The notes beneath the pieces are model-generated. The model had not been told where the DNA came from, made no database searches, and was given only the letters and a program-made list of their open reading frames with translations. The translations under genes were made by a program, and so were the position numbers. 64,000 nt of DNA from Cryptomeria japonica (Eukaryota; Streptophyta; Pinopsida; Cupressales; Cupressaceae): assembly GCF_030272615.1 (NCBI RefSeq), contig NC_081407.1, forward strand, positions 144,962,897 to 145,026,896, read 5' to 3'. Below are positions 33,598 through 46,139 of the stretch, one piece after another; the first letter of the stretch is position 1, and each line of letters begins with the position of its first letter.

Positions 33598-35368
33598 CCC
33601 CTATTTCCCCCTAAAAGATGGCTCTCCATGCCAAATTATTACTACCCATGTTCTCAAAATTTGAAAATTTGGTCTTTAAGGGCAAAAAGCAAAATGCAAA
33701 CCCTAATTAGGGTTTTGTTCCAGAAGATCAACCATATGATCAGTGCCCATGTTCTCAGATTTCAAAAATTTAGGTCTCCAAGTGCAAAAAGCAATGTGGA
33801 AACCCTAATTAGGGTTTCATTCCAAATGAACTGTTGATCAAGTATAAAGGTAGCAATTTGGATATGGCACATTGAAAATTTCGCCTAAATGGCAAATGCT
33901 CAGTCAAGTTCGCCAAGGCTCAAGGTCAGACAAGTGGAATGGCAGATGATCAATCAAGTCCGCCCAGGAATGTCAAGCATGGACGATGTTTAGGCAGGAT
34001 CAATATCTGCCAAGGCATAGGAAAATTGTCCAAGACTCAATCAAGTCCGCTTCATGTTCAAGTAAAAATTGTTCGACACTCAGTAAACTCTTACCACAGG
34101 TTAATTTGACTCTTGGCAAGAGTAAGCGAAACCCCTACAAAGGGTTAAGAAGGCAAAATCAAGTCAAAATAAACTAAGGCAACAAAACATGAGCACGTGG
34201 CAAGGACTCATCCAAGTCTGCCTAGACATGTCCAAGCACTTGTCCAAGGATGTGGAAAGTTCACCTTGTCTAGTAAGTCAACCTAGAAGCCTTCCAAATT
34301 GGCGTGAGAATTGCCAAGTTGGCAATAATATTAATGACATGGCATATGTGAGCAAAAGGAGCAAATTCGCTTGAAGTTTGAAAAGCAAAGTTGCTGACAT
34401 GGCATTAAAGAGATCAAGTTCGCCCAAGTAGAGGAGTGAATAAAGCGAATAAAATCAAGACAAGTGTTTAGAAACTTTCTAAATTTGCAAAGATTGAAGA
34501 AAATCTTTCAATTCGCCATCTAGAAGAAAGCCAATGAAACTCTCCAAAATTCGAAGGAAGCTTTCAAGAAGAAAGCAATAAGAACAATAAAATAAAGAAG
34601 CTTTCCTTCTAGATACGCATTCTAGAAGAAGGATTAGGTTCGCATATCTCAAAGAAGGAAAGAAAGCATTCAAAAGTTGCTAAGACTGAAGGGATTTCTT
34701 CTAGAAAAAAGCAAAGGGTTCGAATTTCTCAAAGATGGAATAAAACAATAAAGCTTCTAGAAATCGCCAAGCAGGTATAAGACAAGGTTTTATTTCATTA
34801 ACACTTCTTTTTGCTAATCAAAGTTTGCATATTCCGAGAAAGAAAAGATTGCAGCATGAACTTCTTCCAAAATTCACTAAGGATGAGCAAAGAAAGCAGC
34901 TTCCAAACATGAAGAACTTATTGTTCTATGTGAAGACATGGGTAGGACTGATATGACCTAAATAACAAAACCCTAATCTCAAAAAAAGAAATTTTTTCGA
35001 AGCCTTGCTTTTAATACTTCGAGACAAGATTTTCATATTCTAAGAACATGGGCACAGATGAAATGACCTGAGGAACAAAACCCATATGCCACTTTCAAAA
35101 AAGCAGAAATTTTTAAAAATAGCAAGTTGTCAGAAATGACCCAAAGCAATTGCGATCTTCATCCTTCAGACCTTCTAAGCACTTTGGCAACATTCATACA
35201 TGATTTTGAACATAATTTCTCAACTTGGCTTAGGATGACTTTAGAAACTCAAATTCAAAACTCTCAGATAATGGACTTACGAAACTGCAAAGCTAGGACA
35301 AAACCCTAAAAAGCGAAAACAAGGGGTCCCCATCTGCGATGGGGTGATGTGTGAATTAGGTCACAACA
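33598..35368 (-). mobile_element. 5' part of another long LTR of the same family, minus strand
   Basis: The minus strand from 35368 reads TGTTGTGACCTAATTCACAC and keeps the terminal hairpin CCCCATC-GCA-GATGGGG (35328-35344). Leftwards come repeated words (GTGCCCATGTTCT, AGGGTTTTGTT, AAGTCCGCC) and two palindromic telo-boxes in a 102-bp tandem repeat (33698-33715 and 33800-33817). Some of these words are in plus and others in minus orientation, so the region is rearranged or holds two opposed fragments. No LTR end was found. Confidence 0.5.
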
Positions 35369-36748
35369 AATCACTGTTATGAAAAGATACTAAAAACCAA
35401 TTAGAGTTGATTTTAATATATTTCACAACCATTTGAGGCTCTTGTTCTCTTGTTGCTTCTAGTTCTTTGCTTCCCGTTTCTGGCATTTATTGAATATTTG
35501 GAGTGACTGTCATACAATCATTTATTTTTTCAACGTGTAGGATTGATTCTTTGTTATGATTCAATGCCATCCACAAAGTAGCAGGTTCGTTAAATAACTC
35601 TGAAACCTTACTTCACACTTTGTGATTTGTTAAAAATTGCAGTCATGTGTTTTCTTTTTGCACAGTCTCCTCTATAATGTTCATATTTTCATTTTGTCTT
35701 TGTATAATGGGCATACTTTCTGCAGCCATGTCTTCCTAACTTGGTTTATTGTTGTTGTTCACATGGTGTGGTAGTTTAGGAAAAAACCCATTGATAGCCC
35801 AACATTGCCTCTTCTAGGAAGACCTTATTTCATGTTTGCTAACTCTATAACCAACCTTCTCATTTTGTGATTTTCACTAAACTTAGGCCTTTTTTTGTTT
35901 CATTTTTGCATTGTATCCTTTATAATGTTCATTTATTAATTTTGTCCTTGTATAATGGGTATAATTTCTGCAGCCATGGCTTCCCACTTGGTTTATTATT
36001 GTTGTTTTCCATGGTGTTATAATTTGGAAAAAAATAAACACTCAACTAGCTTTGATGCTATTGTTATCAATATCATGCAAGGATATTTGTGCACAAAAGA
36101 CCATCTTGGACAATTCTAGTACCACAAAACTAAAAAGGTCTAGTTGAAGATCACCAAACCATGTCTGAAAATAAATAATCAAATTCATTGCTTTAGCAAC
36201 AGCTATGATTGAAATGTCTCAAGGAACCCAAGGTTTCTTCCCAATTCATAATTCCACATATAATTAGATATATGGGGGATGGAATGGTATATACATATAG
36301 GGACGTGATATTATAACATGTACGATCCAATGGGATGGCTGATTTGTGGCACTCAGAACTCATGTTTAGATATAGTGGGCCAAAGGATAGCTTCTATAAT
36401 GGGTCATGGGTAACTTCTGAAATAAGATACATTAGTTATTAGTTGGCCTAATATATTTGTAAAGGGAATTGATCTTGTAAAGAAATGGAGTGTGCATCAT
36501 TTCTAGTACAGTAGTAAAGGTAGGATAGAACAGCAAGCTTGTATCTCACAGAAGGATATATTTTGGAGTGTTTCCATCAAGGAACATTTTCTTTCTTATT
36601 GGTTCATCTTGCAAAAGCCCCATATCCAGGTCTGGTTCAAATCCAGCCAGGGACCTGGTTTGGAACACCTGCAGGACCATAAAATAGATATTTTGTGGGA
36701 TCCCAACAGAATCTGGATTGAATTTGTTTGAAAAGGGCAGATTTTTAA
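35369..36748. other. Unassigned, with a diverged 248-bp tandem duplication
   Basis: CTGCAGCCATG and its surroundings (TATAATGTTCAT...TATAATGGG) occur at 35720 and 35968. Near 36050 AGCTTTGATGCTATTG resembles the reverse complement of a degenerate tRNA-Met PBS, hinting at an old copia element. A frame at 36596-36871 (-) ends across the LTR start and is probably not a gene. Confidence 0.4.
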
Positions 36749-38401
36749 TGTAATGTCCCCATTTTCATGAGGATCAGTCTGCTGAGGAGTTTGGTCTATT
36801 ACTTGATCCTCGTAGGCCAAAAGGTTGATGAGAGGGTTGACTAGGTAGATGCTTGTGGCTTCACATTCCATTTTAATATGATTTTAAGTGAGATAATGTG
36901 TTCTCACGTATGATGTCACATGTGTTGCACTTTATATTCATAATGATAATTTTAATTAACTAAAGTGCAATTAAATAATAAAGTCACTTAAATAATATTA
37001 TTATTATTATTTAAGGGGAATCTTCTAGAAAGAATCAATTAAATATTATTTTATGATAAAGGGATCTTCTAGAAGGAGGCCGACCTATGTGAGGAAAAGA
37101 ATAAATAGAGGAGGCAGCCTCATTGTTGATCATGGGTTGTTTGATATTTGAATTGATTGGTTTTGTGGAGCCAAGGGTTTCTGCAGATCTTTGTCTTTGG
37201 GAACGAAAACTCTCATTGATAGCCTAACTGAGGGAGTGAAAGACCTTCCGAGGGGTTGCAGCTGAGAGTGGAGGATAATTCAGTCCTTCATATTGTGCTT
37301 ATCGAGTTCGTGTCAATTTCATGGTTGATATCTTTGCGGTATTTTTCAGTCCTTCAATATTTGGCACATTGGTGCATCGATTCTCATTGGGAAAGAAAGG
37401 CGATTTCAGTAGAAGACCAATTGAAGGTGGGATTTGGGAGATTGTTGGCCATGGAACAGGTCTGAAGTAAATCAAGCTTTACCTCCCATCCCCACGATTT
37501 TTCTCTAACCACCTTGTTTGAGCATCAAAATCTTTATTTGAGGCTAGTGATATTTTTGAAGATGTTAGGCGATTCTATTTGAGGCAATTTGAGGGAGAAA
37601 TGTGAAAGGATCATTGACATATCAGTCTGAGACAAAAAATAGTGGCAGTCAACCTCCACCCTTTGATTTGCTCATAACACATCCATTTGGCATCGAAGCT
37701 CAACAATAATGACAGCGCCACACTTGTGAAGGAAAGGCGAACATGTTTCGAATAGAGATTGAGGATTTGCAGCTGTCTTTCTCTCATGAATCAGACTGCT
37801 ATTAGCAGCAGCAGAGGCGATCTGACAAGGAGGACAAATTAACATCATTGGAGGCTTCCTAGTCCGTGACATTGCTTGCTTCTTCTATTCCTCAACCAGG
37901 TGATGCTACCAGGTTCACTTTGGCATCAAAATCTCTTAGTATTTATTAGTTGTATGCATGTCTTAATGATTGTCATGTGCCTTCAGACATTCTGAAGTTC
38001 ACTATCAATAATCAAGTGCTTGGCATTCGATTAAGTCATTGTAAGGAGACTATTTTTTCCTAAAACAAGGAGTAATAAGGTTGCATCAGATCTTCTATGT
38101 CACTTAATCATATGATGGTATGCCAACTGTTTGATTAAATGTCTATAGCTGTAGATGTGCATTTCACCTTTGAAAGTTATGAATATGTATAAGTGGAGTT
38201 GGATTGAGTCCATTATGTAATGTGTTGCTACTCTAGACAATTAATGTGATCTTTTGCAAGCATCCTTAGTGCTGGAAACAACATTGGATCAGACTGTAAC
38301 TCAGAACAGCAGACTGAGACCTGGTGTGTGAATTGTTTGACAATATTCCTTGTGTGAAAAAATCATTATCTCTACACCTACAAGAGCAAGGGATATTAGA
38401 G
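36749..38401 (+). mobile_element. 5' LTR of a Ty3/gypsy element
   Basis: It starts TGTAATGTCCCC, a common start of plant gypsy LTRs. TATA-like AATAAATA lies at 37100, and the segment ends at a tRNA-Met-type PBS at 38402. No matching 3' LTR is visible, so length and integrity are uncertain. The exact LTR end is not resolved. Confidence 0.5.
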
Positions 38402-38414
38402 TGGTATCAGAGCC
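38402..38414 (+). other. Primer-binding site (initiator tRNA-Met type)
   Basis: TGGTATCAGAGCC is complementary to the 3' end of plant initiator tRNA-Met and lies 54 bp before a candidate gag ATG. Confidence 0.75.
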
Positions 38415-38467
38415 AACATCCTGCCATCCTGTTGGGGAAGTCTCTTACAATCAGAAGAAAGGGAAAG

Positions 38468-38878
38468 ATGGCCTTCAACAAATCCACTATTGAATTGATG
38501 CAGAACTTATATGATTTGTTGAGTGATCCAGAAACACAACAGGGAATTCGAAGAATGTTTGGGAAATCAAAAAGGAATAGAGTTACTTCACCCATGATAG
38601 GCAGAAATTTATATAAAGACTTTGTTAGACAGGCTGAGTCAAGGACAGCCATGGGGAATGAGTTGTCTTCACTTGAGACTTCTATTGTGGAGGATAGCAT
38701 AGAGCATGTTAACGATATGGGTAGTAATGGTATGGATTGGTTGGATGATCATGTTGCTTCTTCACCTTCACATGATGAAAAATCAGACTATGGTAGCCAA
38801 GGACAGTTGGAAAATCAGTTTCTTGCAGCGGCTACTCCTAGAGAAGAAGATGGGACAAATCAAGACTTCAGAAATTAG
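38468..38878 (+). CDS. Probable gag fragment of the gypsy element (136 aa)
   Basis: This is the first ATG after the PBS. The frame also runs upstream without a stop from 38324, but initiation there would lie in the LTR. The N-terminus is amphipathic (MAFNKSTIELMQNLYDLL) and the remainder is Ser/Asp/Glu-rich. No retrotrans_gag core or zinc knuckle is present. Downstream a TTTTATTTTTTAG tract and unrelated DNA follow, so the element is broken. Assignment as gag rests on position only. Confidence 0.35.
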   Translation: MAFNKSTIELMQNLYDLLSDPETQQGIRRMFGKSKRNRVTSPMIGRNLYKDFVRQAESRTAMGNELSSLETSIVEDSIEHVNDMGSNGMDWLDDHVASSPSHDEKSDYGSQGQLENQFLAAATPREEDGTNQDFRN

Positions 38879-40533
38879 TATTGTTGGCTTTATTTTTTAT
38901 TTTTTAGCTGTTTGTGGGGTTTATACAACACAAATTTTCCTCCTGAGGTTGGTAGTTGGGGGGTGGGGGGGGAGTGGGTGGATCGGTAGTAAATAAAACT
39001 TTTAGACCCTTATTCAATTAAACCTTTTGATAAACTTATTAAAACTTTTTAATCTGAAATCTGAAGTGTAATCAACATGAAACTGAAAATTGAAAGTGAT
39101 GCACCATGCAATGAGCAAATGCACAAAAGATTACGTGGAAATCCAGGATGGGAAAACCTCGGTGAGAAATGCTGCTAGGATCTACTGTCCTAATCTAGCT
39201 TCACAAATAAATTGTTTACAACTTTTGAAGGGCACCAACCCACCAATCTCCCCACTTGAGAGCACCAACCCTTATAGGCACAACCTTGTCAATCTGAGCA
39301 CCAACTCAGAATCCTTGTGGCAACAACCAAAGGAATATTACAGATGAGACATACTGTCTCTGATTTCAAATCTGCAAAGTTAGATGTTACAACTTTGAAG
39401 ATTTACAAATATTACAAAGATATCACAATCTGAACATTATTGTTCATGAATTATACTGTTCTTTTTCATACATTACAACAGTAATATCAATAATATTCTA
39501 TAAATATGTTTGTATATTCTCAGTACTGTCAGCAATCTCTTGATGGCCTGTTCATATTATCTTAGAATGAACTTATTAGAGGGGATATATCACTGTTTTC
39601 TTGATACTGAACTTGATCTTGAATTAAACTAACTGAAATACAGATTGAATTATACTTTTAATCTGTCACAATATAATTCATACATACAGCATTATAGTAC
39701 ACATACTGTAATAAAAAATGTATCAAACTTCTTTCCTTTACTTCTGTAATATCCTCTTACTTTGCAGTATCGAATTCTATGATATGCTTTCTTCTCAGTG
39801 CTCCTGTATTCAAAAATGTCTTCACAATCGGAATTTCATCATGGATTGATAAGAGATTACAACTCTTCTCACTCACTCACCACATTCACACACACTATTG
39901 AACACAAGCAAAGTATATATTGTTTTCCATCAACCAAGTGGTTTCAACTGTCTCTTCAACTGTCTTACAACTGCCATAGTAGTTATAATTTTTTTAACTT
40001 ATCAAACTCCTTATTTCAGTATTTTATAACGTGTTTGCTACCATAAGCTTTCCTTACTTTGTGAGGTTATTTGAACTGGACGTATTACTGATTAAAAGAC
40101 CTGATCATAGGAATTATGGTTTCTCTTTTTCAACATAAGAGAATCAGGGGAGTCTGGGAGCAAGATGTGTGTTGTAAATGAGAGACACAACGTGAACATA
40201 AACTCTTAGAGAAAGATGTATGCTGTAGATGAGGTTCACATCGTGAACATAAATTCTTCGATAAACATTGATTCCTGGAACTGTAAGTAATTAGATACTC
40301 AGATCGTGTGTTCCTGAAACTATAAGTATGAGTACATTTATTATAATGTCCCTACTAGTTAGAGATCACTTTCCTGCAAAACAGACTGTTAGAATGCAAC
40401 AAAATATATATTACTAATCTAATTTGCAATTAAACTTCAATTACTTAATAAAACTAATCTCAATTCTTAGGTAATAAAAAGGATACGAATGAAGTATTGG
40501 GATATGTCCTTAGGCGGTTGTAATGCTCGCCTT
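38879..40533. other. Unassigned; possible copia LTR remnant
   Basis: GGATGGGAAAACCTCGGTGA near 39146 resembles the GGGAAAACCTC signature of the copia LTR at 43231-43731. A short G-run lies at 38959-38969. TATAATGTCCC near 40339 could be a gypsy LTR start. No gene is supported. Confidence 0.3.
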
Positions 40534-40743
40534 CTTGGAATCCATTATGGTTCCAAGCCTTACCAGGGAAATCGATGGATAATTCGATTCCCGTCTTGGA
40601 TGTAGCATCTTACATCCAAGCCTACCAAGGAAGATCGTCATATATGATCAATCCCTGCCTTGGATGATACATCTTATCATCCAAGTTTACCAGAGAGGAG
40701 TAGCAAGATCCGTCTCTTCTTGGGTGAGCTTCCGACACCCAAG
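40534..40743 (+). repeat. Four tandem hairpins with covarying stems
   Basis: Stems: CTTGGAA/TTCCAAG (40534-40557), CTTGGATGTA/TACATCCAAG (40595-40620), CTTGGATGATA/TATCATCCAAG (40659-40685) and CTTGGGTG/CACCCAAG (40719-40743). Spacing is 60-64 bp. Between them CCTACCA-GG and weaker inverted repeats recur (GGGAAATCGA/TCGATTCCC at 40566-40592; TCATATATGA near 40638). Arms differ between units yet stay complementary. Confidence 0.85.
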
Positions 40744-42350
40744 CCTTTGACATATATGCATATGAGTACTCAGTATATACTGCCTACCAGGGATTATCAT
40801 AATCTCGAATCAGGCTAACGAGATTTTCTCCCAATAGCCTCCATCACATAGCCAAATTATTGTTATTCATATAACATTTTATATTTCATTATCATTTTTA
40901 ATTTATAATTTATGCCTGCCTCTACATATTTCTTAATTACTATTATTGATCCTACATACATACATATATATATCGGTACATATACATGAGACAATATTAT
41001 GATAAGACTATAACTCTGTCAAAGAGATTCGTGATATATCACATATGACAGATCCATTATAAACATATATGTGTCTGTGTGGCACACACGTCTACACACA
41101 TATATATTCCTATGGCGTACAAACTAACCTCTTACCTTTCTCTCAGTCTGCTGTCGCAGCCTCTCTTCCTCCCATTTCCCTTTATTCTCCGTTATTCTTC
41201 GTTCCCTTGGTAACTCTCTCTGACTGAACAGCTATATTACGTTGACAGATCTTCTCCTTCATTTATATTCATAAGTATGAATAGCTCTCAAACCGAAAGG
41301 ATAGCATCCTTTGGAAATCGATGAGACATGACTCTTCATGATTAGACTTCTCAAAATGAAACGACTCCTTAGAAGCTTCAGCATAGTTCCCTCACTGTCC
41401 TTTAATTATAATTGTTGTCCCCATTCTTATTACGAATGCCATCTTAACTTTTACAGTATGTATATATTGACTGTTTTTCCTTCTATTACTACACGTATTT
41501 ACACATGATATTTGGTACTAACTGAGAGTATTTAATATTCCCGATATATTCTTTTAGAGTATATGTAAGTTTCATTGTTGTTGATCAACCAGATCTGATC
41601 CCCTTGTTTGATACGAAACTTGTAATGGCTACGATCTAATGATTGCCGTAATCGGCTATTGCTGTTACAGATCTTACTAGGTTGGTTCTTGCAATCAGTG
41701 TGAATATTGTCTCTGCCTATTGATTCTTTCTAACATGCATAGAAGATCTTATTGATTGGCGGAATCACCCACTTCGCTTGCCTGAGCACTTTATTAGAGA
41801 TAAATAAAATAGTAATTCACAAATCCATGATTGTTGAAGCGGAAGTGAATGCCTTCATATATCTTCCAAATGGAAGGATAAGTCATGTTGTAAAGGTCAT
41901 GACTTATGTCTATTCATAACTGCCTTCTTTCCTTAACTAATCTCACCCTTCCGTATGTAATTAGTCATTTCTTAACCTCTGAGTAGTCTCCTTACTCATC
42001 GCTGTTTGATAGCATTCTTCCCATGATCGATATTGTTTAATATAAGTTGTTGCTTAGTGATTCTTGGTCGATCCTTGATATGCAATGAAAATTAATATGA
42101 GGCAACTTGATAGTTCATTTGATTGCCATCGTGGGGTACTAATCATCCAATTAGCGACAATCATCTTCTTCTTTTACGCCGTGATAGACTATATAATTTG
42201 TTTGTTCTATAATCACTTCCTAGACGATCCAATACTTATGTGTTATGGCATCAAATGACTACTTGCATGGGCAATAATATTTCTGAAGATTATTATATTT
42301 GCAGCATAGGAAATGTTAGGCCCGTGAATGGAGACAAGAGGTGATGTGGC
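40744..42350. other. Unassigned AT-rich sequence
   Basis: Contains ATATAT stretches and no supported ORF. It may be R/U5 or leader of the minus-strand LTR starting at 42866, but no LTR end was found. Confidence 0.35.
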
Positions 42351-42866
42351 TCATTGGGTGCTTTGTATTTCACTTTTAGAAGAGTTTGAAAGGACTTTAT
42401 ATTGTTGCAAGGGAGACCCTTCTGACATGCAGCAGATCAGGTCTGCCACAAAGATCACCATTTGATATGCTAGATACTTATAAATAGCAGCAGCCATCAA
42501 ACTCAAGGTACCGGTGAGTTGAGAAATTTTCATTTGTGCTTTCTTGGGTTTTTCCACTATCTTCAGCCACCAGCCATTAAGAAGGGAGAAGTGGGGCCCG
42601 TAAGGACTTGAGCAAAGGCCCCTAAGGGTAAATATCAATTCAAAGATTAAAAACAGAAATAATATTGTAAAATTTATTTTATTATTTGATAACTATGAAA
42701 TTAATATAAATATTAAATAAATATATAATTTATATTAAATCTTGTTCATTATTATTGTGAAGATTTTATTTAGTTCATTTTATTTGATTATATCTATATA
42801 TTTTATATTTTAATTTGTATTATTATTTATCATTACATTCTATCATGTTTAGACGGGGACATCACA
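42351..42866 (-). mobile_element. Start of a gypsy LTR, minus strand
   Basis: The minus strand from 42866 reads TGTGATGTCCCC, a one-base variant of the TGTAATGTCCCC start. A TATTTATAAG box lies near 42480 on the same strand. The left limit is unknown. Confidence 0.4.
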
Positions 42867-43230
42867 TTTATATGGTTATTTCAAATCAATAACTTTCCAT
42901 ATCACCCTGTGTATGAAGTCTTTTTGCAATCTTTTGACATCAATTGTTAGTTTATTGTAACTTAGTGAGGAAAATAAATAAGGATTTGAATCCTTATAGG
43001 GCTGGGCCCTTCTTGATGTAACGTGGAGACTCAGCTGGGTCCTATTCCCATGTAACGTGTGGAGAAGCAATAGGGCTGGGTCCAAAAGGTAATGTGGCAC
43101 AAATTGCAAGCTATATAGGCCCCAAATTGGGCGCCAAAATGAAAAGTAAAATATCTAAAATAAAGAGAATTGGTTAAGGCCGACTTAGAAGACTTAAACA
43201 TGAATCTTGTATATAAACAAGATATAAACA

Positions 43231-43731
43231 AGATTCATTCTACACAATAGATATTCATTTTTATCCATCGCTAGCCTTGTGTGAATCAGCCTTCAAAGAG
43301 CAGCGAACTATCTTCTTGTGTCAGCGATTCATTCCTAGGAACAACGAATTGTCTCAGTGGCAGCGAATCATATCCATAGTCAGCAAATTCACTCCTATGC
43401 TCTTTGAATGATCTGCATGACAGCAAACAACAAATCTTGATAGTGCAGATAAGTCTATCAAGCTATTCCTTGTGCCCTAGTTTGGAATCTTCATTCTGCT
43501 GTTCTTATTTATATGTTGCTTCAAGTGCAGTAAGCAAAGTTGTATGCTGATGTTGTCTAATATAAACTTGGATCTTGTTGCTGGGTTTTTCACCTCCAAG
43601 AGGGAGGTTTTCCCAGGGTAAACTTGTGTTGTGTGCCCTTTCTATTTGTGTGCTTTGACTGCATTATTATTTCCTGCTCATTATTGTTAATCTGATCACA
43701 AAAATCAACATCAATGACAAGCATTTTAACA
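43231..43731 (-). mobile_element. 3' LTR of a Ty1/copia element, minus strand, left end not resolved
   Basis: On the minus strand the LTR starts TGTTAAAATGC at 43731, directly after the polypurine tract AAAGGGAGAGAT (43743-43732). It carries the CTGGGAAAACCTCCC signature near 43610. It follows the RNase H remnant at 44331-44753. Confidence 0.6.
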
Positions 43732-44330
43732 ATCTCTCCCTTTGGCATTGATGTCAAAACCGCAGTAGACAGAAAAACATATCCATCATCAAAAACATCA
43801 GCAAATAGAAATTATTATCTGCAAACCACAATCGGTTCTGAGATCTGCAAAATTGAATCTGAAATCATTGTCTACAAAATGAAATGATCAAATCTAACAG
43901 TCTGAAACATGAACCGATCCAGTACTTGTCAAAACTGAAACAATAAACCACAGTCAAACCAGAGTCATCAAATCGGAAACAAAAGCAATAACCAAATCAC
44001 CATAGTCTGAAATCAAATCACCATAGTCTGAGATCAAACCCGAGATCATAATCTGAACATTAATGATAAGAGATTTACACAATCCATAGAATAGATAAAA
44101 AGTTGCTTCTGGATTAAATCGTGTTCAAGAGATTTACACAATCCATAGAATAGATAGAAAGCTGTCAAAAATCTTGAACACGATTTAATCCAGAAGCAGC
44201 TTTTTATCTATAATCTGAACATCCAAACAACCCTGCACCAACATCAAATTTCAAACAAAAACATTTTGAACATCCAAATACCCTTGCAACAACATCAAAT
44301 TCTCAAAGCATCTGCAAACAACAATCTGAA

Positions 44331-44753
44331 CTATCCATCGAATATCAAAGTAACACTTTCTCTCCCTTTGACATCAATAACAAAGTGTTTGGGACAACCA
44401 ATGGAACAACAATAAAAAAGCATTCCCCTAAGCAGATGCTTGGACATGAATAGATCTAGACTGGAGAAACGACAACCCCAAGCTTTTGACAGAGTCTCAA
44501 AAGTCTCCTTAGGTAGGGGTTTGGTAAATATATCAGCCAATTGATCTTTTGTGGCAACATACTCAATTTTGACCTCATGACTTGCAACTATTTGTCTTAA
44601 AAAGTGATACTTGATAGATATGTGCTTAGGGCACTAATGAAGTACTGGATTGTTGGAAATATTAATCGCACTAGTATTATCACAAAAGATAGAAAGAGGT
44701 TTATCATAAATCACCTATGAATCCTTGAGGGTTTGTTTCATCCGTAACATCTG
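44331..44753 (-). pseudogene. Ty1/copia RNase H C-terminal end
   Basis: The minus strand encodes LSIFCDNTSAINISNNPVLH, then KHISIKYHFLR and LADIFTKPLP, the hallmark end of copia RNase H. TAG codons at 44715-44717 and 44634-44636 interrupt it. The upstream part (RT, integrase) is missing, because a gypsy LTR begins at 44754. The 3' UTR and LTR follow to the left. Confidence 0.88.
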
Positions 44754-45363
44754 TGTAATGTCCCCTTCTCTGCAGTGATTAGTTCAGTTGGCCGTTAGCC
44801 TATTTCAGAGGCCCGTAGGCTAGTCGGGAGCATAAATTAGGGTTTTCTATTTTCTAGGAGGATTCTTTGGTGTTTTCAAGGTTATATGTGGGAGTTTGAC
44901 AGTTTGGATTATGGATTCCTTCTGGGTTTTCAAAGAGCTTCATGATGGTTTGACATGCATCTGCATCGAGTGACTTTTTCCAGATGTACTGTTTTTAGTA
45001 AGTGCGACGACTGCTCAGAATGTGGTTAAAATCACTTTGGAAACACTTACTATTTTTAGCAGTATGCTATTTTTAGTAAGTACTATATTTAACAGGATGT
45101 CAGTAGGTCTGTTCAGATGGCTATTTCCGATAGGTTAGTTTGAGCAGTTGGTCTTCCAGCATTTTTGGTGCTATTCTTGGCAAGGGTTCTTCAGCTCCGT
45201 TCAGTGACTATCTCTGGCAGGGCAATTCTCTCAGCTTGTTTCCCCATATCCTTGGAGCTTGTTTTGGCAGGTCCAGTATTTGATGAAAAAATGGTGTTTT
45301 AAATTAAATTATAACTTAAGGCAAAGGCTAGATGATTTATTTAAAAGGGATTTCTTAAGTTAT
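44754..45363 (+). mobile_element. Start of a gypsy LTR inserted in the copia pol
   Basis: It begins TGTAATGTCCCC, like 36749, exactly where the copia RNase H homology stops. It is itself interrupted at 45364 by another element. Confidence 0.5.
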
Positions 45364-45852
45364 TGTTGGTGTAAATAACTATTCATCATGGATATTATTA
45401 TACCTTACTTAAGTTTACTTATGAAATGCATTTCATAGTAGTTTGGATATGAGACACTTGGGTGTTTGTGCCACATTGGGATAGTGTGTGTAGGAGAATT
45501 TCCACCTTTTATGGTGTTGATCTTGTTACTATCATATCCACTTATTGTGGAGTGATAATTCCACCTTCGGTGGGTGATCCACCTCATATGGAATATTTTA
45601 TTGTTTCTCCTACCTACCACACCTATTTCCTACCTACCCGTGTTTCTTATTGAGCCACATGTCATGTTTGTGTGCTCACATATCCATATTGCCTTGCCTA
45701 TATATGCAAGCTCATATTCATTGTATGTAATGATTGATGATCCAGTTGATCACATTTTGCATCTTTGATAGAATACAGTTTATTCCTATCATCTATTTTG
45801 TTTTCTCTTATTTGTGCTTTCCATTGCCTCTTGATCTTGGCAAAATCTCACA
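45364..45852 (+). mobile_element. 5' LTR of the copia element
   Basis: TGTTGG start; the end lies just before the PBS at 45853 and could be 45850 or 45852. The first ~107 bp recur at 49249-49355 with few changes. Confidence 0.8.
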
Positions 45853-45865
45853 TGGTATCAGAGCC
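45853..45865 (+). other. Primer-binding site (initiator tRNA-Met type)
   Basis: TGGTATCAGAGCC directly follows the LTR. Confidence 0.85.
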
Positions 45866-45908
45866 ATTAGAGTGTCATTGGTTTGCTAATTGAGAGAAAT
45901 TTGATGGG

Positions 45909-46139
45909 TTTGCATTTTGGAGCTTTCTATTGTAGGTTATTATTGTAGCTTGATGGGTCAAATCTAAGGTCACCATTGGATTGAGGAAGTCCAAGAAAGT
46001 CAGTTTTGCCTTTTGTTTCATCCAAATCGGACTTTGCATTTTGAAGCTTTCTATTGCAGGTTATTATTGAAGCTTGATGGGTCAAATCTAAGGTCACCAT
46101 TGGATTGAGGAGGTCCAAGAAAGTCAGTTTTGCTAAATC
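45909..46139 (+). repeat. 124-bp tandem duplication in the leader
   Basis: TTTGCATTTTGGAGC at 45909 recurs as TTTGCATTTTGAAGC at 46033, and both copies continue through CACCATTGGATTGAGGA with few differences. Confidence 0.9.

Noticed and set aside
33200-35310. Telomeric DNA suggested by AACCCTAA words
   Set aside because: Only single palindromic telo-boxes occur, not tandem TTTAGGG repeats.
36596-36871. 91-aa minus-strand ORF
   Set aside because: It crosses a gypsy LTR start (36749) and has no recognisable domain; more likely chance.
42876-43109. 77-aa minus-strand ORF next to a gypsy LTR start
   Set aside because: No domain, no start context; sequence looks like non-coding LTR or 3' UTR.
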